Below, one piece after another: positions 19,635 through 29,176 of a DNA stretch of 64,000 nt (the stretch's first letter is position 1; each line of letters opens with the position of its first letter). Both the position numbers and the translations under genes were made by a program. A model generated the notes under the pieces. It made no database searches and had not been told where the DNA came from. It saw only the letters and a program-made list of their open reading frames with translations. The DNA is from Yersinia rohdei ATCC 43380 (GTDB lineage Bacteria; Pseudomonadota; Gammaproteobacteria; Enterobacterales; Enterobacteriaceae): NCBI RefSeq assembly GCF_000173775.1, contig NZ_ACCD01000001.1:186001-250000 (forward strand). Reading direction: 5' to 3'.

Positions 19635-20333
19635 ATGAAAATTAAATTACTTACTCTGGCAGTGGCATCTGTAATCAGTTTCAGCTCTATTGCGACAACA
19701 ATTGATTACCGACATGAAATGAAAGACACCAGTAAATCTGATCATAAAGACCGTTTGCTGTTCTCTAACCGTTTTGCGAATGGTTTTGGTCTGTCTTTAG
19801 AAGGGAAATGGGGCCAGCACAGCTCTGATACTACGCCAAATAAACCTTTCAATGAGCAAGTAAGTAACGGTACCGAAGTGGTTGCCAGCTATGTTTACCA
19901 ATTCAGTAAAACATTCTCACTGGAGCCAGGTTTCTCATTAGAGTCCTCTTCTGACTCCAACAATTACCGCCCTTACCTGCGCGGAAAAGTAGCCTTCACT
20001 GATGATTTCTCCACCTCTCTGCGTTACCGCCCATATTACAAACGCAACCAACCCGCTCAGACCAAATCTACCGAGAAAGGCCATGAGTTCACCATGTTGT
20101 TTGCCTATAACTTCCTGAAAAACTATTCAGCTGAATATGAGTTGAACTACAAGAAGTCAGAAGACGAAATTCTGGCAAATAAAGAAAAAGAAGAATGGAG
20201 CCATGACCTGAAGATTGCTTACAAGTGGGATAAAAACTGGAAACCTTATGCGGCGATCGGTAACGTTGCTGGCAGCAAAACAACTGACGAACGTCAAACT
20301 CGTTACCGTGTCGGTGTGCAGTACAGCTTCTAA
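19635..20333 (+). CDS. kdgM: Oligogalacturonate-specific outer membrane porin KdgM
   Basis: Small monomeric beta-barrel porin that admits oligogalacturonides through the outer membrane. 232 residues: a signal peptide of ~20 residues (ending FSSIA), then TTIDYRHEMKDTSKSDHKDR and alternating amphipathic strands, ending in an aromatic residue (RYRVGVQYSF) as outer-membrane barrels do. Separated from togB by a terminator and with its own KdgR-like box, so it has its own promoter. KdgM and KdgN types cannot be told apart safely by eye. Confidence 0.9.
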   Translation: MKIKLLTLAVASVISFSSIATTIDYRHEMKDTSKSDHKDRLLFSNRFANGFGLSLEGKWGQHSSDTTPNKPFNEQVSNGTEVVASYVYQFSKTFSLEPGFSLESSSDSNNYRPYLRGKVAFTDDFSTSLRYRPYYKRNQPAQTKSTEKGHEFTMLFAYNFLKNYSAEYELNYKKSEDEILANKEKEEWSHDLKIAYKWDKNWKPYAAIGNVAGSKTTDERQTRYRVGVQYSF

Positions 20334-20414
20334 TTATTAGTACATCGTGATTAATACGTAGTTATTAGTACCCTCATCATTATTTATTAAATTATGTCTT
20401 ACCCGTATTACTTT

Positions 20415-20463
20415 GGGGAAAAGTTGACTCCCAGTCACTTTTCCCCATTTTTTGACTTAACGA
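20415..20463 (+). terminator. Rho-independent terminator of kdgM
   Basis: GGGGAAAAGT (20415-20424) pairs with ACTTTTCCCC ending at 20456, followed by ATTTTTT. The rest of the gap to ydjM (20464-20669) has no clear site. Confidence 0.9.
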
Positions 20464-20669
20464 CAACCCACTCACCTACCGCCCATCCCTCTTATTTCTT
20501 CCTGATATTTCAACCTAATACCTGATATCACCGTTCTGAATACTCATGTGATACTCATCACTCACAGCCAGTGAAAAATGAGACATTTAGTTACAGCGTA
20601 ACGGCTATTCATGACAAGATAAATCTCATATACTGGATAAATCAACAGCTACAGATTCGGAATTCAAGT

Positions 20670-21218
20670 ATGACAGGGGAAGGACACCTTATTTTTTCTG
20701 TCGCCTGCGTTATTTTTGCCAAAAAAGTCGGACTTACACCTGAACTGGCACATGGCGATTGGTGGCATGTTATCCCTGGCGCCCTGCTAACATCGCTACT
20801 GCCGGACATTGACCACCCAAAGTCTATTCTGGGCCAGCGGCTAAGGTGGATATCAACCCCTATTGCCCGCGCATTTGGTCATCGCGGCTTTACCCATAGT
20901 CTGTTGGCGGTGATAGGTGGCATTGCCCTATTCCAAATGGATGTTTCGCGGGAATGGATTATTCCAGCCGATGTATTTCATGCGATGATTGTTGGCTATT
21001 TCAGCCATCTATTGGCCGATATGATAACACCCGCTGGAGTCCCCCTTTTATGGCCCTGTCGCTGGCGTTTTACTGTGCCAATATTACGCCCACAAAAAGG
21101 CAACCAACTGGAGCGTGTATTATGTGTGCTATTAGTCTGTTTTTCAGTCTATTGGCAAACTGACACCACTATTCCACTGTTATCCTATATGGAGCAATTG
21201 AAAAATTTTAGACTTTGA
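20670..21218 (+). CDS. ydjM: Inner membrane protein YdjM (LexA-regulon hydrolase-like, DUF457)
   Basis: Integral membrane protein of the YdjM/DUF457 metal-dependent hydrolase-like family; the E. coli gene is SOS-induced. ATG 20670 gives 182 residues starting MTGEGHLIFSVAC like E. coli YdjM; the frame back to 20571 is rejected. Conserved metal-type motifs are LLPDIDHPKS (~50), HRGFTHS (~75) and HLLADMITPAGVPLLWP (~115). I saw no convincing LexA box immediately upstream. With tcyP downstream it restores the E. coli order interrupted by the pectin block. Confidence 0.92.
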   Translation: MTGEGHLIFSVACVIFAKKVGLTPELAHGDWWHVIPGALLTSLLPDIDHPKSILGQRLRWISTPIARAFGHRGFTHSLLAVIGGIALFQMDVSREWIIPADVFHAMIVGYFSHLLADMITPAGVPLLWPCRWRFTVPILRPQKGNQLERVLCVLLVCFSVYWQTDTTIPLLSYMEQLKNFRL

Positions 21219-21438
21219 TCACACTTATTTGAGTAAATAATAATCAATTTGTATGTGTTTAATACAAATCATGGCAAAAGCTTATATACCATTCTTTTTG
21301 GATATAAGTGGATGCTGTGAGGAGCTGCTAACATACGCGGCTAATTGCATCATTGGCTGTGTCTGGCGGCGATATTTTCTATAAAAATAGCAGCAGAATA
21401 CCTCGCCAGTATTTAAATAATAATTTGGAGATTTGGGG

Positions 21439-22830
21439 ATGAACCTACCGCTTGTGATTAACGTGCTGGTATTTGTAGCACTGCTATTACTGTTGGCACA
21501 AACCCGACATAAACAATGGAGCCTGGCCAAAAAAGTCTTGGCCGGCTTGGCGCTGGGCGTCGTCTTTGGGTTGGGTTTGCAATGGGTTTACGGCGCAGAC
21601 AACCCGGTGCTCAAAGAATCTATCACTTGGTTTAATATTGTCGGTAATGGTTATGTGCAATTGCTGCAAATGATTGTTATGCCGCTGGTATTCGCCTCAA
21701 TTTTAAGTGCGGTATCCAAACTGCATAACGCCTCTTCGCTTGGCAAGATAAGCGTTTTGACCATCGGCACCTTGCTATTCACCACATTAATTGCTGCGTT
21801 GGTCGGGGTTTTGGTCACCAACCTGTTTGGCTTAACTGCCGAGGGCTTGGTTCAAGGGACACAAGAATCAGCACGTTTGAGTGCCATTGAAAGCAATTAT
21901 ATTGGCAAAGTCACTGACTTAACTGTGCCGCAGATGATTCTGTCCTTTATTCCTAAAAATCCGTTCGCCGATTTAACCGGTGCTAGCCCAACATCTATCA
22001 TCAGCGTGGTCATTTTTGCCACTTTCCTTGGCATCGCCTCACTGCAATTACTGAAAGACGATGTGGCGAAAGGTCAGCGCGTACAGGTTGCTATCGACAC
22101 CCTGCAAGCCTGGGTAATGAAATTAGTGCGCCTGGTCATGAAATTGACCCCTTACGGCGTATTAGCATTAATGACCAAAGTGGTTGCTGGCTCTAATATT
22201 CAAGACATTATTAAGTTGGGTAACTTTGTAGTGGCATCCTATGTCGGTCTGGCCATTATGTTTGTCGTGCATGCTGTACTGCTGTCTTTCACCGGCATCA
22301 ACCCGTTGAAATTCTTCCGTAAAGTATGGCCGGTACTCACATTTGCTTTTACCAGCCGCTCCAGTGCTGCCAGTATTCCGCTGAACGTCGAAGCACAAAC
22401 CCGCCGTCTGGGTGTACCTGAGTCTATCGCCAGCTTCTCAGCATCCTTTGGTGCCACTATCGGCCAGAATGGCTGTGCGGGGCTTTACCCTGCCATGTTG
22501 GCAGTCATGGTCGCGCCAACCGTTGGCATTAACCCACTGGATCCTATATGGATTGCAACACTGGTCGGAATTGTCACCATTAGCTCAGCCGGTGTTGCTG
22601 GTGTCGGTGGTGGTGCCACTTTTGCCGCGCTGATTGTTCTGCCCGCGATGGGCTTACCCGTGACTCTGGTAGCCTTACTAATCTCTGTAGAACCCTTAAT
22701 TGATATGGGCCGCACAGCATTGAACGTCAGTGGCTCGATGACTGCTGGGACAATTACCAGTCAATTGATGAAACAAACAGACAAAGAAATTCTTAACAAT
22801 GATGATGATGGCGATTTAGCCCATCAGTAA
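21439..22830 (+). CDS. tcyP: L-cystine:cation symporter TcyP (YdjN)
   Basis: Dicarboxylate/amino acid:cation symporter family importer for L-cystine, 463 residues, nearly collinear with E. coli TcyP. ATG 21439 follows GGAG at 21427; an in-frame GTG at 21433 is rejected. The family hallmark regions are [16 protein letters not shown] (~300) and [19 protein letters not shown] (~340), plus [14 protein letters not shown] near 385. The 220-bp upstream region probably holds the promoter; CysB control is known in E. coli but I cannot see a site. Confidence 0.96.
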   Translation: MNLPLVINVLVFVALLLLLAQTRHKQWSLAKKVLAGLALGVVFGLGLQWVYGADNPVLKESITWFNIVGNGYVQLLQMIVMPLVFASILSAVSKLHNASSLGKISVLTIGTLLFTTLIAALVGVLVTNLFGLTAEGLVQGTQESARLSAIESNYIGKVTDLTVPQMILSFIPKNPFADLTGASPTSIISVVIFATFLGIASLQLLKDDVAKGQRVQVAIDTLQAWVMKLVRLVMKLTPYGVLALMTKVVAGSNIQDIIKLGNFVVASYVGLAIMFVVHAVLLSFTGINPLKFFRKVWPVLTFAFTSRSSAASIPLNVEAQTRRLGVPESIASFSASFGATIGQNGCAGLYPAMLAVMVAPTVGINPLDPIWIATLVGIVTISSAGVAGVGGGATFAALIVLPAMGLPVTLVALLISVEPLIDMGRTALNVSGSMTAGTITSQLMKQTDKEILNNDDDGDLAHQ

Positions 22831-22862
22831 ATGCCGCAGATTGTAACCTAAGTGGTGTTCCA

Positions 22863-22891
22863 ATAAAGCCCGTCATAATGACGGGCTTTAT
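22863..22891. terminator. Bidirectional terminator between tcyP and amiD
   Basis: AAAGCCCGTCA, loop, TGACGGGCTTT with flanking A/T on both sides. It serves the two converging genes. Confidence 0.9.
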
Positions 22892-22928
22892 CATTTCAGA
22901 CCTTCGCCTATTATCTTTTGCTCAGTGG

Positions 22929-23780
22929 CTAGAGTTGGGGGCGATATTTTTCAACTAATGCTAACGCAATAGCTTCCGTTTCTACATCGGGTTCGCCACT
23001 GAAATCCTGCGCCCTGAAATGCATCTGAAATGCTTTAATAACCTGTCGCGTTTCACTATCCAGTCTACCGCTCTGTGGTATTTGGTAGCCATAGCGCGCC
23101 AATGTTTGCTGAATAATACTTACAGAGGCACCATCTTGCTTATTTCGGCCATTAATATATTTATTGACCGTCGCGTCATCTGGCCATGCACCGACACCCT
23201 GTTGCGCCAGACGTTGCCACGGGAATAATGGGCCAGGATCAGATTTTCTTAATGGAGCAATATCGCTGTGGGCAACAACATCAGCAGGATTTATATTATA
23301 ACGCTCAACAATGTCCTTAGTGAGCCGCTCAATCAATTTAATCTGTGATTCATTGTACGGGTACCACTGCCGGTATAACATCCTCTTAGTGAAGCCCTTA
23401 TTGACGATTTCAATCCCTATTGAAGTATCATTAAGGCCAGTATGCCCTTGCCAATAACTGACACCGGCATGCCAGGCGCGTTGCGACTCAGGAACCAATT
23501 GCAAGACAATAGGCTTACCATCAAGATGGTGTGGATGGGTTTTTACCAAATAATGGGCGCTAACATCCCCTTGCGTCAGCAATCTCAATGATTCAACATC
23601 ATTTGTTGCGGTATAATGCAAAACTAAAAATTTCACGCGTGTATTTTGCGCCACAGAAGGTGTTGCGGTATCAATTTTATAATCACCGCGATCAATCAAT
23701 TCATGCGGTTTACCACTACGGGGAGTGCTGCACCCCGCCAACAGTAATATTAATCCCGCGCTTAATAACGTCCTCATCAT
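22929..23780 (-). CDS. amiD: N-acetylmuramoyl-L-alanine amidase AmiD (lipoprotein)
   Basis: Outer-membrane-anchored zinc amidase removing peptides from muramic acid, including 1,6-anhydro forms. 283 residues. The lipobox LLAGC puts the lipid Cys at residue 16. The Amidase_2 domain has zinc ligands in VLHYTATND (~54), WHAGVSYW (~110) and the HSDIAPLRKSDPGPLFPW region (~170-187). A C-terminal peptidoglycan-binding domain (~210-280) ends ALALVEKYRPQL. GGGAGTAGG precedes two adjacent ATG codons; either may be used. Confidence 0.94.
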   Translation of the reverse strand: MMRTLLSAGLILLLAGCSTPRSGKPHELIDRGDYKIDTATPSVAQNTRVKFLVLHYTATNDVESLRLLTQGDVSAHYLVKTHPHHLDGKPIVLQLVPESQRAWHAGVSYWQGHTGLNDTSIGIEIVNKGFTKRMLYRQWYPYNESQIKLIERLTKDIVERYNINPADVVAHSDIAPLRKSDPGPLFPWQRLAQQGVGAWPDDATVNKYINGRNKQDGASVSIIQQTLARYGYQIPQSGRLDSETRQVIKAFQMHFRAQDFSGEPDVETEAIALALVEKYRPQL

Positions 23781-23931
23781 CCTACTCCCTATAATTATGC
23801 TTAAGCACAGTTATAGTGAACTAATTGAATTAAATGGACTGTAAACAATACATTTAAATAATAACGCAGAAAATAGAATACATCTTATACCAAGAAATGC
23901 ACTGATATTGCCGCTATATGGGGCGGCTTGA

Positions 23932-23964
23932 AAATAAAAAACGGCACCTGACAACAGGCACCGT
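23932..23964 (-). terminator. Probable terminator of kdgR
   Basis: On the minus strand ACGGTGCCTG and CAGGTGCCGT form an imperfect 10-bp stem (two central mismatches) followed by a run of T. It lies 90 bp after the kdgR stop; the gap also holds the amiD promoter. Confidence 0.6.
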
Positions 23965-24053
23965 TTAAGATAGAAAGGGATAAATAGTTATAATTAACAG
24001 ATATTTATAAATATCCAATAATTATACAGTATTTACCCTAGTGAATTATTTCC

Positions 24054-24845
24054 TTAAAAAGGATATTCGCGATAGCCCATCTGCTCAGAAATATTACGCG
24101 CCGCACGATGTAACGATTTTACAATCTCACTCTTATTGTCTTCAGAGAAACGTAATGTCGGATATGAAATACTTAATCCAGCAATTACAACACCAAAACG
24201 GTCGAAAACAGGCACGGCGATGCAACGCAAACCTTCTTCTTGCTCTTCGATATCTTCGCCAAAACCTTGTTCACGAACCAAATCTAACACTGGCAACAAT
24301 TCTGCAGCGCTACCCAACGTATGCTTAGTACTACGGGTAAACTCGATATGAGACAAGATTTCTTCTACTTCACCACGGTCACGCCACGCCAGCAGCACTT
24401 TACCAATCGCAGTACTGTGCAGTGGATTACGACGCCCAATACGGGAATGCATCCGCAGGTTATACATAGAATCAATTTTATGGATATAAACAATGCTGTC
24501 TTCGTCCAATGCACCCAAGTGAATAGTTTCACGAGTTTCATTAGATAATTCGCGCATCTGTATATCTGCACTGCGGATCAAATCGACATTCTGTAACGCT
24601 TTAGCCCCCAGCTCAAACAACTTCAACGTGAGGGAGTATTTCTCTGATTCGCCTTCCTGTGCCACATAGCCCAAAGACTTCATCGTTTGAAGGAAGCGGT
24701 ACACAGTACTCTTAGGCATCATTACACGTTGAGAAAGCTCGGTAATACCAATTTCCCGCTCCTCACCCAATGCTTGTAAGATGCCAAAAACTTTCAGAAC
24801 CGACGATACAGAGTCGGGCTGTTTATCTAAATCTGCAATAGCCAT
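24054..24845 (-). CDS. kdgR: Pectin catabolism repressor KdgR (IclR family)
   Basis: IclR-family repressor that leaves its operators when it binds KDG-type inducers. 263 residues. Winged helix-turn-helix at ~15-75 (ITELSQRVMMPKSTVYRFLQ), effector domain after 85 with HSRIGRRNPLHSTAIGK and GLRCIAVPVFD. It is almost certainly the regulator of the boxes near kdgF/kduI, pelW, kdgM and ogl. Upstream, 24886-24900 is palindromic (AAAACAATATGTTTT) but its spacing differs from a KdgR box, so autoregulation is not supported. Confidence 0.96.
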   Translation of the reverse strand: MAIADLDKQPDSVSSVLKVFGILQALGEEREIGITELSQRVMMPKSTVYRFLQTMKSLGYVAQEGESEKYSLTLKLFELGAKALQNVDLIRSADIQMRELSNETRETIHLGALDEDSIVYIHKIDSMYNLRMHSRIGRRNPLHSTAIGKVLLAWRDRGEVEEILSHIEFTRSTKHTLGSAAELLPVLDLVREQGFGEDIEEQEEGLRCIAVPVFDRFGVVIAGLSISYPTLRFSEDNKSEIVKSLHRAARNISEQMGYREYPF

Positions 24846-24993
24846 TTTTGGGTTACCCTACTCAGTTTTCTGTGTTTTATAAAACAATATGTTTTAAAAA
24901 AAATAGAACAGTGGTTTTATTATAAAGGTAAGTCGTAAGACTGTGCAATAAACCAATGTGAATAATCGGATAAAAGCTTTGCAGACAGCAAAT

Positions 24994-25018
24994 TAGCCTC
25001 TTTCCATAAAAGAGGCTA
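24994..25018 (-). terminator. Terminator of ogl
   Basis: TAGCCTCTTT, 5-nt loop, AAAGAGGCTA, just after the ogl stop; followed on the minus strand by AATTTGC, so the T-run is short. Confidence 0.75.
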
Positions 25019-25031
25019 GTGCAAAACTCAA

Positions 25032-26198
25032 CTATTGCCAGACAGATTCAGGTAATGTGACTAAATACAGTGCCGGTTTGCCATGAACATCTGATGTGAA
25101 CAAAATTTGCTTATCATCAGGTGTAAAGGAAGGATGGGGATGTGTCACCTGGCGGTCACCTTCAAACACTTTCCATGAAGTATCGTGGCGAGCAACTTGA
25201 TGTTGAGTCCCATTCTTCATATTGAAAACATACAGAAAAGGATCATTTTCGATCTTATAACCACTGTCATCCTGCACATCTACTGGCGCATCAGAACCAT
25301 CACCCACCATCAGACTGCCGTCATAGTTGCTCATCAGGTGAGAGCAAGCTGGCATGGAGGTCAATTGGCGGTTTTCCAGTGTCTCTGGGTCTGCACTGTA
25401 AATAAAGCGATCTGGGCTCGCTTTCATATAAGAAACATACACTAAGGCCGAGCCATCTGGCACCCAGAATTCATGAGTGCAGCTTTCACCTTCAGCATGC
25501 GTTTTCACCTTGCGCATATTACTGCCATCTTCATTAATTAGCCACATACGCGCATCAACCAAATCGTGTGGGCCTTCATGGCAGAACGCCACTGTACTGT
25601 CATCATAAGGGCGATAAATTGGATGACCAAGCCACTGATTCTCTTGCAAAATAACCGTTGATTCACCCGTTTTCAGATCAACACGCATCAGACGACAGCA
25701 AGGTTTAGTGAAATAGAACTCATGGAATTTCTTCCAATCAGTCAATGGCTGCCAGTCTTCACGTTTAATTTCAATGCCGACTAACTTGGTACAATCTGAG
25801 TTTGCCACCCAAGTACCGTAACCCACCCACTCTTCCGGCACCTGATAAACCACGTTTTCTGCCAAAGAGGCTAAATCGACGCGCATCAGATTGCGGCCCT
25901 CTTTCACATAGAACAACGCGTCATCATCTGGTGATAAGAACCCCCCAAAAGTATTGTCACCATGCCCTTCTGTCAACTGTGTTGCCACCTGGGTATTGAG
26001 ATCCAACAAATAGTAGTTCCACGGGCCATCAAAAGCGCCACCAAACAACAACTTGCTGCCATCACGGGTGAAACATTTTTGATAGAAATAGTTACGGTGG
26101 CAAGTCACATCAGGTGGCGTTAGCCGTGTCACTTGAGCACCGGTAGAGGCATCCTGATAAGTATGAAATGTCAGGGGGATTTGTTTACCTTTGGCCAT
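25032..26198 (-). CDS. ogl: Oligogalacturonide lyase Ogl (PL22)
   Basis: Cytosolic polysaccharide lyase family 22 enzyme that cuts digalacturonides and unsaturated dimers to monomers, feeding KdgF/KduI. Start chosen at MAKGKQIPLTFHTYQD, giving 388 residues, the known family length; the frame back to 26243 lacks support. AAGGA lies 8 bases upstream. The seven-bladed propeller repeats and conserved metal-site His residues (VTCHRNYFYQ, FCHEGPHDL, CTHEFW, CSHLM) are visible. It sits between kdgR and yebQ, genes adjacent in E. coli. Confidence 0.95.
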   Translation of the reverse strand: MAKGKQIPLTFHTYQDASTGAQVTRLTPPDVTCHRNYFYQKCFTRDGSKLLFGGAFDGPWNYYLLDLNTQVATQLTEGHGDNTFGGFLSPDDDALFYVKEGRNLMRVDLASLAENVVYQVPEEWVGYGTWVANSDCTKLVGIEIKREDWQPLTDWKKFHEFYFTKPCCRLMRVDLKTGESTVILQENQWLGHPIYRPYDDSTVAFCHEGPHDLVDARMWLINEDGSNMRKVKTHAEGESCTHEFWVPDGSALVYVSYMKASPDRFIYSADPETLENRQLTSMPACSHLMSNYDGSLMVGDGSDAPVDVQDDSGYKIENDPFLYVFNMKNGTQHQVARHDTSWKVFEGDRQVTHPHPSFTPDDKQILFTSDVHGKPALYLVTLPESVWQ

Positions 26199-26276
26199 CC
26201 GGAAAGTCCTTAAAATCATCAGATAATTAAAATTTGCCCACAAGGGGAACCCGTTAGGCTAATACTACCTCAAATT

Positions 26277-26295
26277 ATAGAAACGATGTTTCATT
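26277..26295 (-). promoter_or_regulatory. KdgR operator upstream of ogl
   Basis: ATAGAAACGATGTTTCATT matches the KdgR consensus at 17 of 19 positions, about 80 bp before the ogl start. A GTGATCGC half site for CRP follows at 26301-26308. The rest of the gap to 26502 must also hold the yebQ promoter; I see no clear elements. Confidence 0.85.
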
Positions 26296-26502
26296 TTTAC
26301 GTGATCGCGGTTCTGTTTTTACTGATTTACCCAAAATACGGTGCTTATCAGACTGTTAATTTGGTTCGAAGGAATACCTTCACCTTTGATAGCGCCAATA
26401 CTCGTGTTTTATAAATAACCCAGTCCACAGGGATGCATTCAGACACAATAATGGTTAGCATAGAAAAATTCGCCTACCTGATTATTTTTACAGATAAAAC
26501 CT

Positions 26503-27870
26503 ATGAACCCAGCAGCAACCGATGGAATGCCGGTTCCTCAGCGCTATGCCGCAATACTGGTTATTGCTTTAGGCATTACCATAGCCGTGTTGGACGGGAC
26601 AATTGCCAACGTCGCACTGCCCACGATTGCCCGTGACCTAAATGCCAGCCCGGCGACCTCCATCTGGGTCGTCAATGCTTATCAGCTCGCCATTACCGTA
26701 TCTTTACTCTCGATGGCCTCACTGGGGGACATTATCGGCTATCGGCGGGTGTATCAGGCCGGTTTACTGGTATTTAGTGTAACTTCACTGTTTTGCGCCC
26801 TGTCAGATTCCTTATGGACACTGACATTTGCCCGCGTGCTACAAGGATTTGGCGCGGCGGCATTGATGAGTGTGAATACGGCCCTAATACGTATTATTTA
26901 TCCTCGAGCACAGTTAGGGCGTGGCATTGGCATCAACTCATTAATTGTGGCAGTTTCGGCGGCGGCTGGGCCAACCATCGCCGCCGCCATATTGTCCGTT
27001 GCATCCTGGCAGTGGCTATTTGCTATTAACGTGCCAATTGGGTTACTGGCATGGGGGTTGGGCATGAAGTTCCTACCCGCTAATAATATGAAGAGCAATG
27101 GTAATAGCTTCGATTTCACCAGCTGTATAATGAATGCGCTGACATTTGGGTTACTTATCACGGCCATCAGTGGTTTTGCTCAAGGGCAAAGCCCAACACT
27201 GATTGCAGCCGAAGTGATTGCATTACTGTTGATTGGCTTCTTCTTTGTACGCCGCCAACTTAAGCAGCCGTTTCCTTTACTGCCCGTCGATTTGCTGCGT
27301 ATTCCTATTTTCGCCTTATCGATCGGCACCTCAATTTGTTCTTTTGCGGCGCAAATGCTGGCCATGGTTTCACTGCCATTCTTTTTACAAAGCGTCTTGG
27401 GCCGTGATGAAGTCGCCACTGGATTACTGCTAACCCCCTGGCCGCTCGCCACTATGGTTGTGGCCCCTATTGCGGGCAGACTCATTGAACGTTACCACGC
27501 AGGATTATTGGGCGGCATTGGCCTGGCTGTTTTTGCCAGTGGTTTATTCCTGTTGGCTTTATTACCTGCCAACCCAAGTGATATTGATATTATCTGGCGA
27601 ATGATACTCTGTGGTGCCGGCTTTGGTCTGTTCCAGTCCCCCAATAACCACACCATTATTTCTGCCGCCCCGCAACAGCGCAGCGGGGGTGCCAGTGGCA
27701 TGCTGGGCACTGCACGTCTATTGGGCCAGACATCAGGGGCAGCACTGGTTGCATTAATGTTTAACTTGTTTTCAACCAATGGAACCCACGCATCACTGAT
27801 TTTGGCTGGCTGCTTTGCCAGTATCGCCGCCTTGGTCAGTGTGCTGCGCGTCAGCCAAAAACGCAGTTAG
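26503..27870 (+). CDS. yebQ: MFS drug transporter YebQ (DHA2 family)
   Basis: Inner-membrane major facilitator of the 14-helix drug:H+ antiporter type, 455 residues; substrate unknown. Family motifs: AVLDGTIANVALPTIA near residue 29 (DHA2 motif D1), GDIIGYRRVYQAG near 75, and GINSLIVAVSAAAGPTIAAA (antiporter motif C) near 147. The closing part FGLFQSPNNHTIISAAPQQR matches E. coli YebQ closely. The ribosome site is weak. The order kdgR-(ogl)-yebQ-htpX supports orthology. Confidence 0.92.
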   Translation: MNPAATDGMPVPQRYAAILVIALGITIAVLDGTIANVALPTIARDLNASPATSIWVVNAYQLAITVSLLSMASLGDIIGYRRVYQAGLLVFSVTSLFCALSDSLWTLTFARVLQGFGAAALMSVNTALIRIIYPRAQLGRGIGINSLIVAVSAAAGPTIAAAILSVASWQWLFAINVPIGLLAWGLGMKFLPANNMKSNGNSFDFTSCIMNALTFGLLITAISGFAQGQSPTLIAAEVIALLLIGFFFVRRQLKQPFPLLPVDLLRIPIFALSIGTSICSFAAQMLAMVSLPFFLQSVLGRDEVATGLLLTPWPLATMVVAPIAGRLIERYHAGLLGGIGLAVFASGLFLLALLPANPSDIDIIWRMILCGAGFGLFQSPNNHTIISAAPQQRSGGASGMLGTARLLGQTSGAALVALMFNLFSTNGTHASLILAGCFASIAALVSVLRVSQKRS

Positions 27871-27897
27871 CCTTATAATTGCCACAACATTATTACG

Positions 27898-27918
27898 CCC
27901 CCGCTCAGCGGGGGTTTT
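27898..27918 (+). terminator. Rho-independent terminator of yebQ
   Basis: CCCCCGC, loop TCA, GCGGGGG, then TTTT. Confidence 0.9.
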
Positions 27919-27932
27919 GTTGGCGCTTTAAA

Positions 27933-27968
27933 ATTGTTATTCATGTAATTATTGTTATTCATGTAATT
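27933..27968. repeat. Perfect 18-bp tandem duplication
   Basis: ATTGTTATTCATGTAATT occurs twice back to back just after the yebQ terminator. The remaining AT-rich stretch to 28188 holds no gene I can support. Confidence 0.9.
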
Positions 27969-28188
27969 ATCCCTGCAGTTTGGCCAATAGCCGAATCTCG
28001 TGTAGAGAAATAACCCAAACTGATTAATCAAAAAATATAATGTAGTGAATAAATAACAATGTAATATGCGAATTACCGATGTAATTGATGAAAATAATAG
28101 ACATGACAAATCATACCAAATACAAGATTACTCAATATCAATCACAGCTTACTAATATACTTATGGCAAACCTCTGTTAACCCCTATT

Positions 28189-28818
28189 TCAGATCTTGTT
28201 TTTCATTATCTTTAGTATTTTTCCGAAACTAATCGTTTTGCTGCCGACTTTAACCATTCCTTCTTCGGGTAAATAACTGAATTTAACATACAGTATTTGC
28301 CCGCTTTCTTTTTGCTTTTTATTTAATTGATGCAAGGCGTCATATAACTCTTTAAGGTCACCTGGGATACCTGCAGCATCGGTAATGAGAGTTCCAACAG
28401 GTAAAAACTTCTGTACCTGTCCAACTGACTGCATTAACACATCATTGAGTGGGAATAAGCCCGTAAACCGCTGGTGAGCCACATAAGGCGCAATACCCAT
28501 ATAGATATCAGGGAGCTCAGGGATATGATTTTCAATGCCACTGGTTTCATTGCTTAGCAGAAACGCCATAATTTCAACCGCTGTCCCCACCAACACCAAC
28601 GGTTTAGTCCCCGCGCCTTTTTCAGAAAAAACATATTCGTGGTTAGAATCTTTAATCGCTTTTTGCAATTCACCACGATCGACTATCAGGCTGTAATATT
28701 TCCCATTTTTAATTTCCGGGACAGGCTCTCGCCACATATTCGCTGCAGTAGAAAGAGGAATACTTACCCCTATAATACTTATTATGAACAGTATTGATGA
28801 TGACATTATTTTCAGCAT
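28189..28818 (-). CDS. Unknown secreted protein between yebQ and htpX
   Basis: I do not recognise this family. Starting at MLKIMSSSILFI it has 209 residues with a signal peptide of about 25 residues (cleavage near STAA) and a mature part starting NMWREPVPEIKNGKYY. Parts look structured: KPLVLVGTAVEIMAFLLS, IPGDLKELYDALHQLNKKQKE, and a C-terminal VGSKTISFGKILKIMKNKI. No cysteine remains after the signal, so it is probably periplasmic. The DNA is more AT-rich than its neighbours and it interrupts the conserved yebQ-htpX pair, which suggests acquisition. The upstream start at 28905 would destroy the signal peptide. Confidence 0.7.
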   Translation of the reverse strand: MLKIMSSSILFIISIIGVSIPLSTAANMWREPVPEIKNGKYYSLIVDRGELQKAIKDSNHEYVFSEKGAGTKPLVLVGTAVEIMAFLLSNETSGIENHIPELPDIYMGIAPYVAHQRFTGLFPLNDVLMQSVGQVQKFLPVGTLITDAAGIPGDLKELYDALHQLNKKQKESGQILYVKFSYLPEEGMVKVGSKTISFGKILKIMKNKI

Positions 28819-29176
28819 AATTAATCCATATTTAATAAATAAACACATTCTTCCATAAATGAAATAAACGTATTTAATCAAGGTTGAGAGAAATAATATC
28901 ACCAAACCTCAGACTCAACGACATGATAGCCAAATAGAATGATTTTCATACTATTTTCTGTCACTAAATCCTGATTAATCATTATAAATAAGGGGAGAAA
29001 GGATTTTTTATTTGCGGAAATAAAGAGGTATATCAGAGCTATCAAGGCAATAGTTTTACTCTCCTGGCGGGTATCACTTTACTGGCCTCTGCGGGGAGTT
29101 TGGTATGAGCGGAGGTATCTTGCGATACACCCCGCTCAATTTAATGCAATACTTTATGATTCAGACTCAATACTGG
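28819..29176. other. Intergenic, possible gene fossil
   Basis: AT-rich gap. A stop-free plus-strand stretch (28992-29108) encodes a plausible short tail (GNSFTLLAGITLLASAGSLV) after an AAAGGA site, but it has no ATG, GTG or TTG. Otherwise nothing visible. Confidence 0.4.

Noticed and set aside
24886-24900. KdgR autoregulatory box upstream of kdgR
   Set aside because: The AAAAC/GTTTT halves are separated by 5 bp instead of the 3-bp centre of the other boxes.
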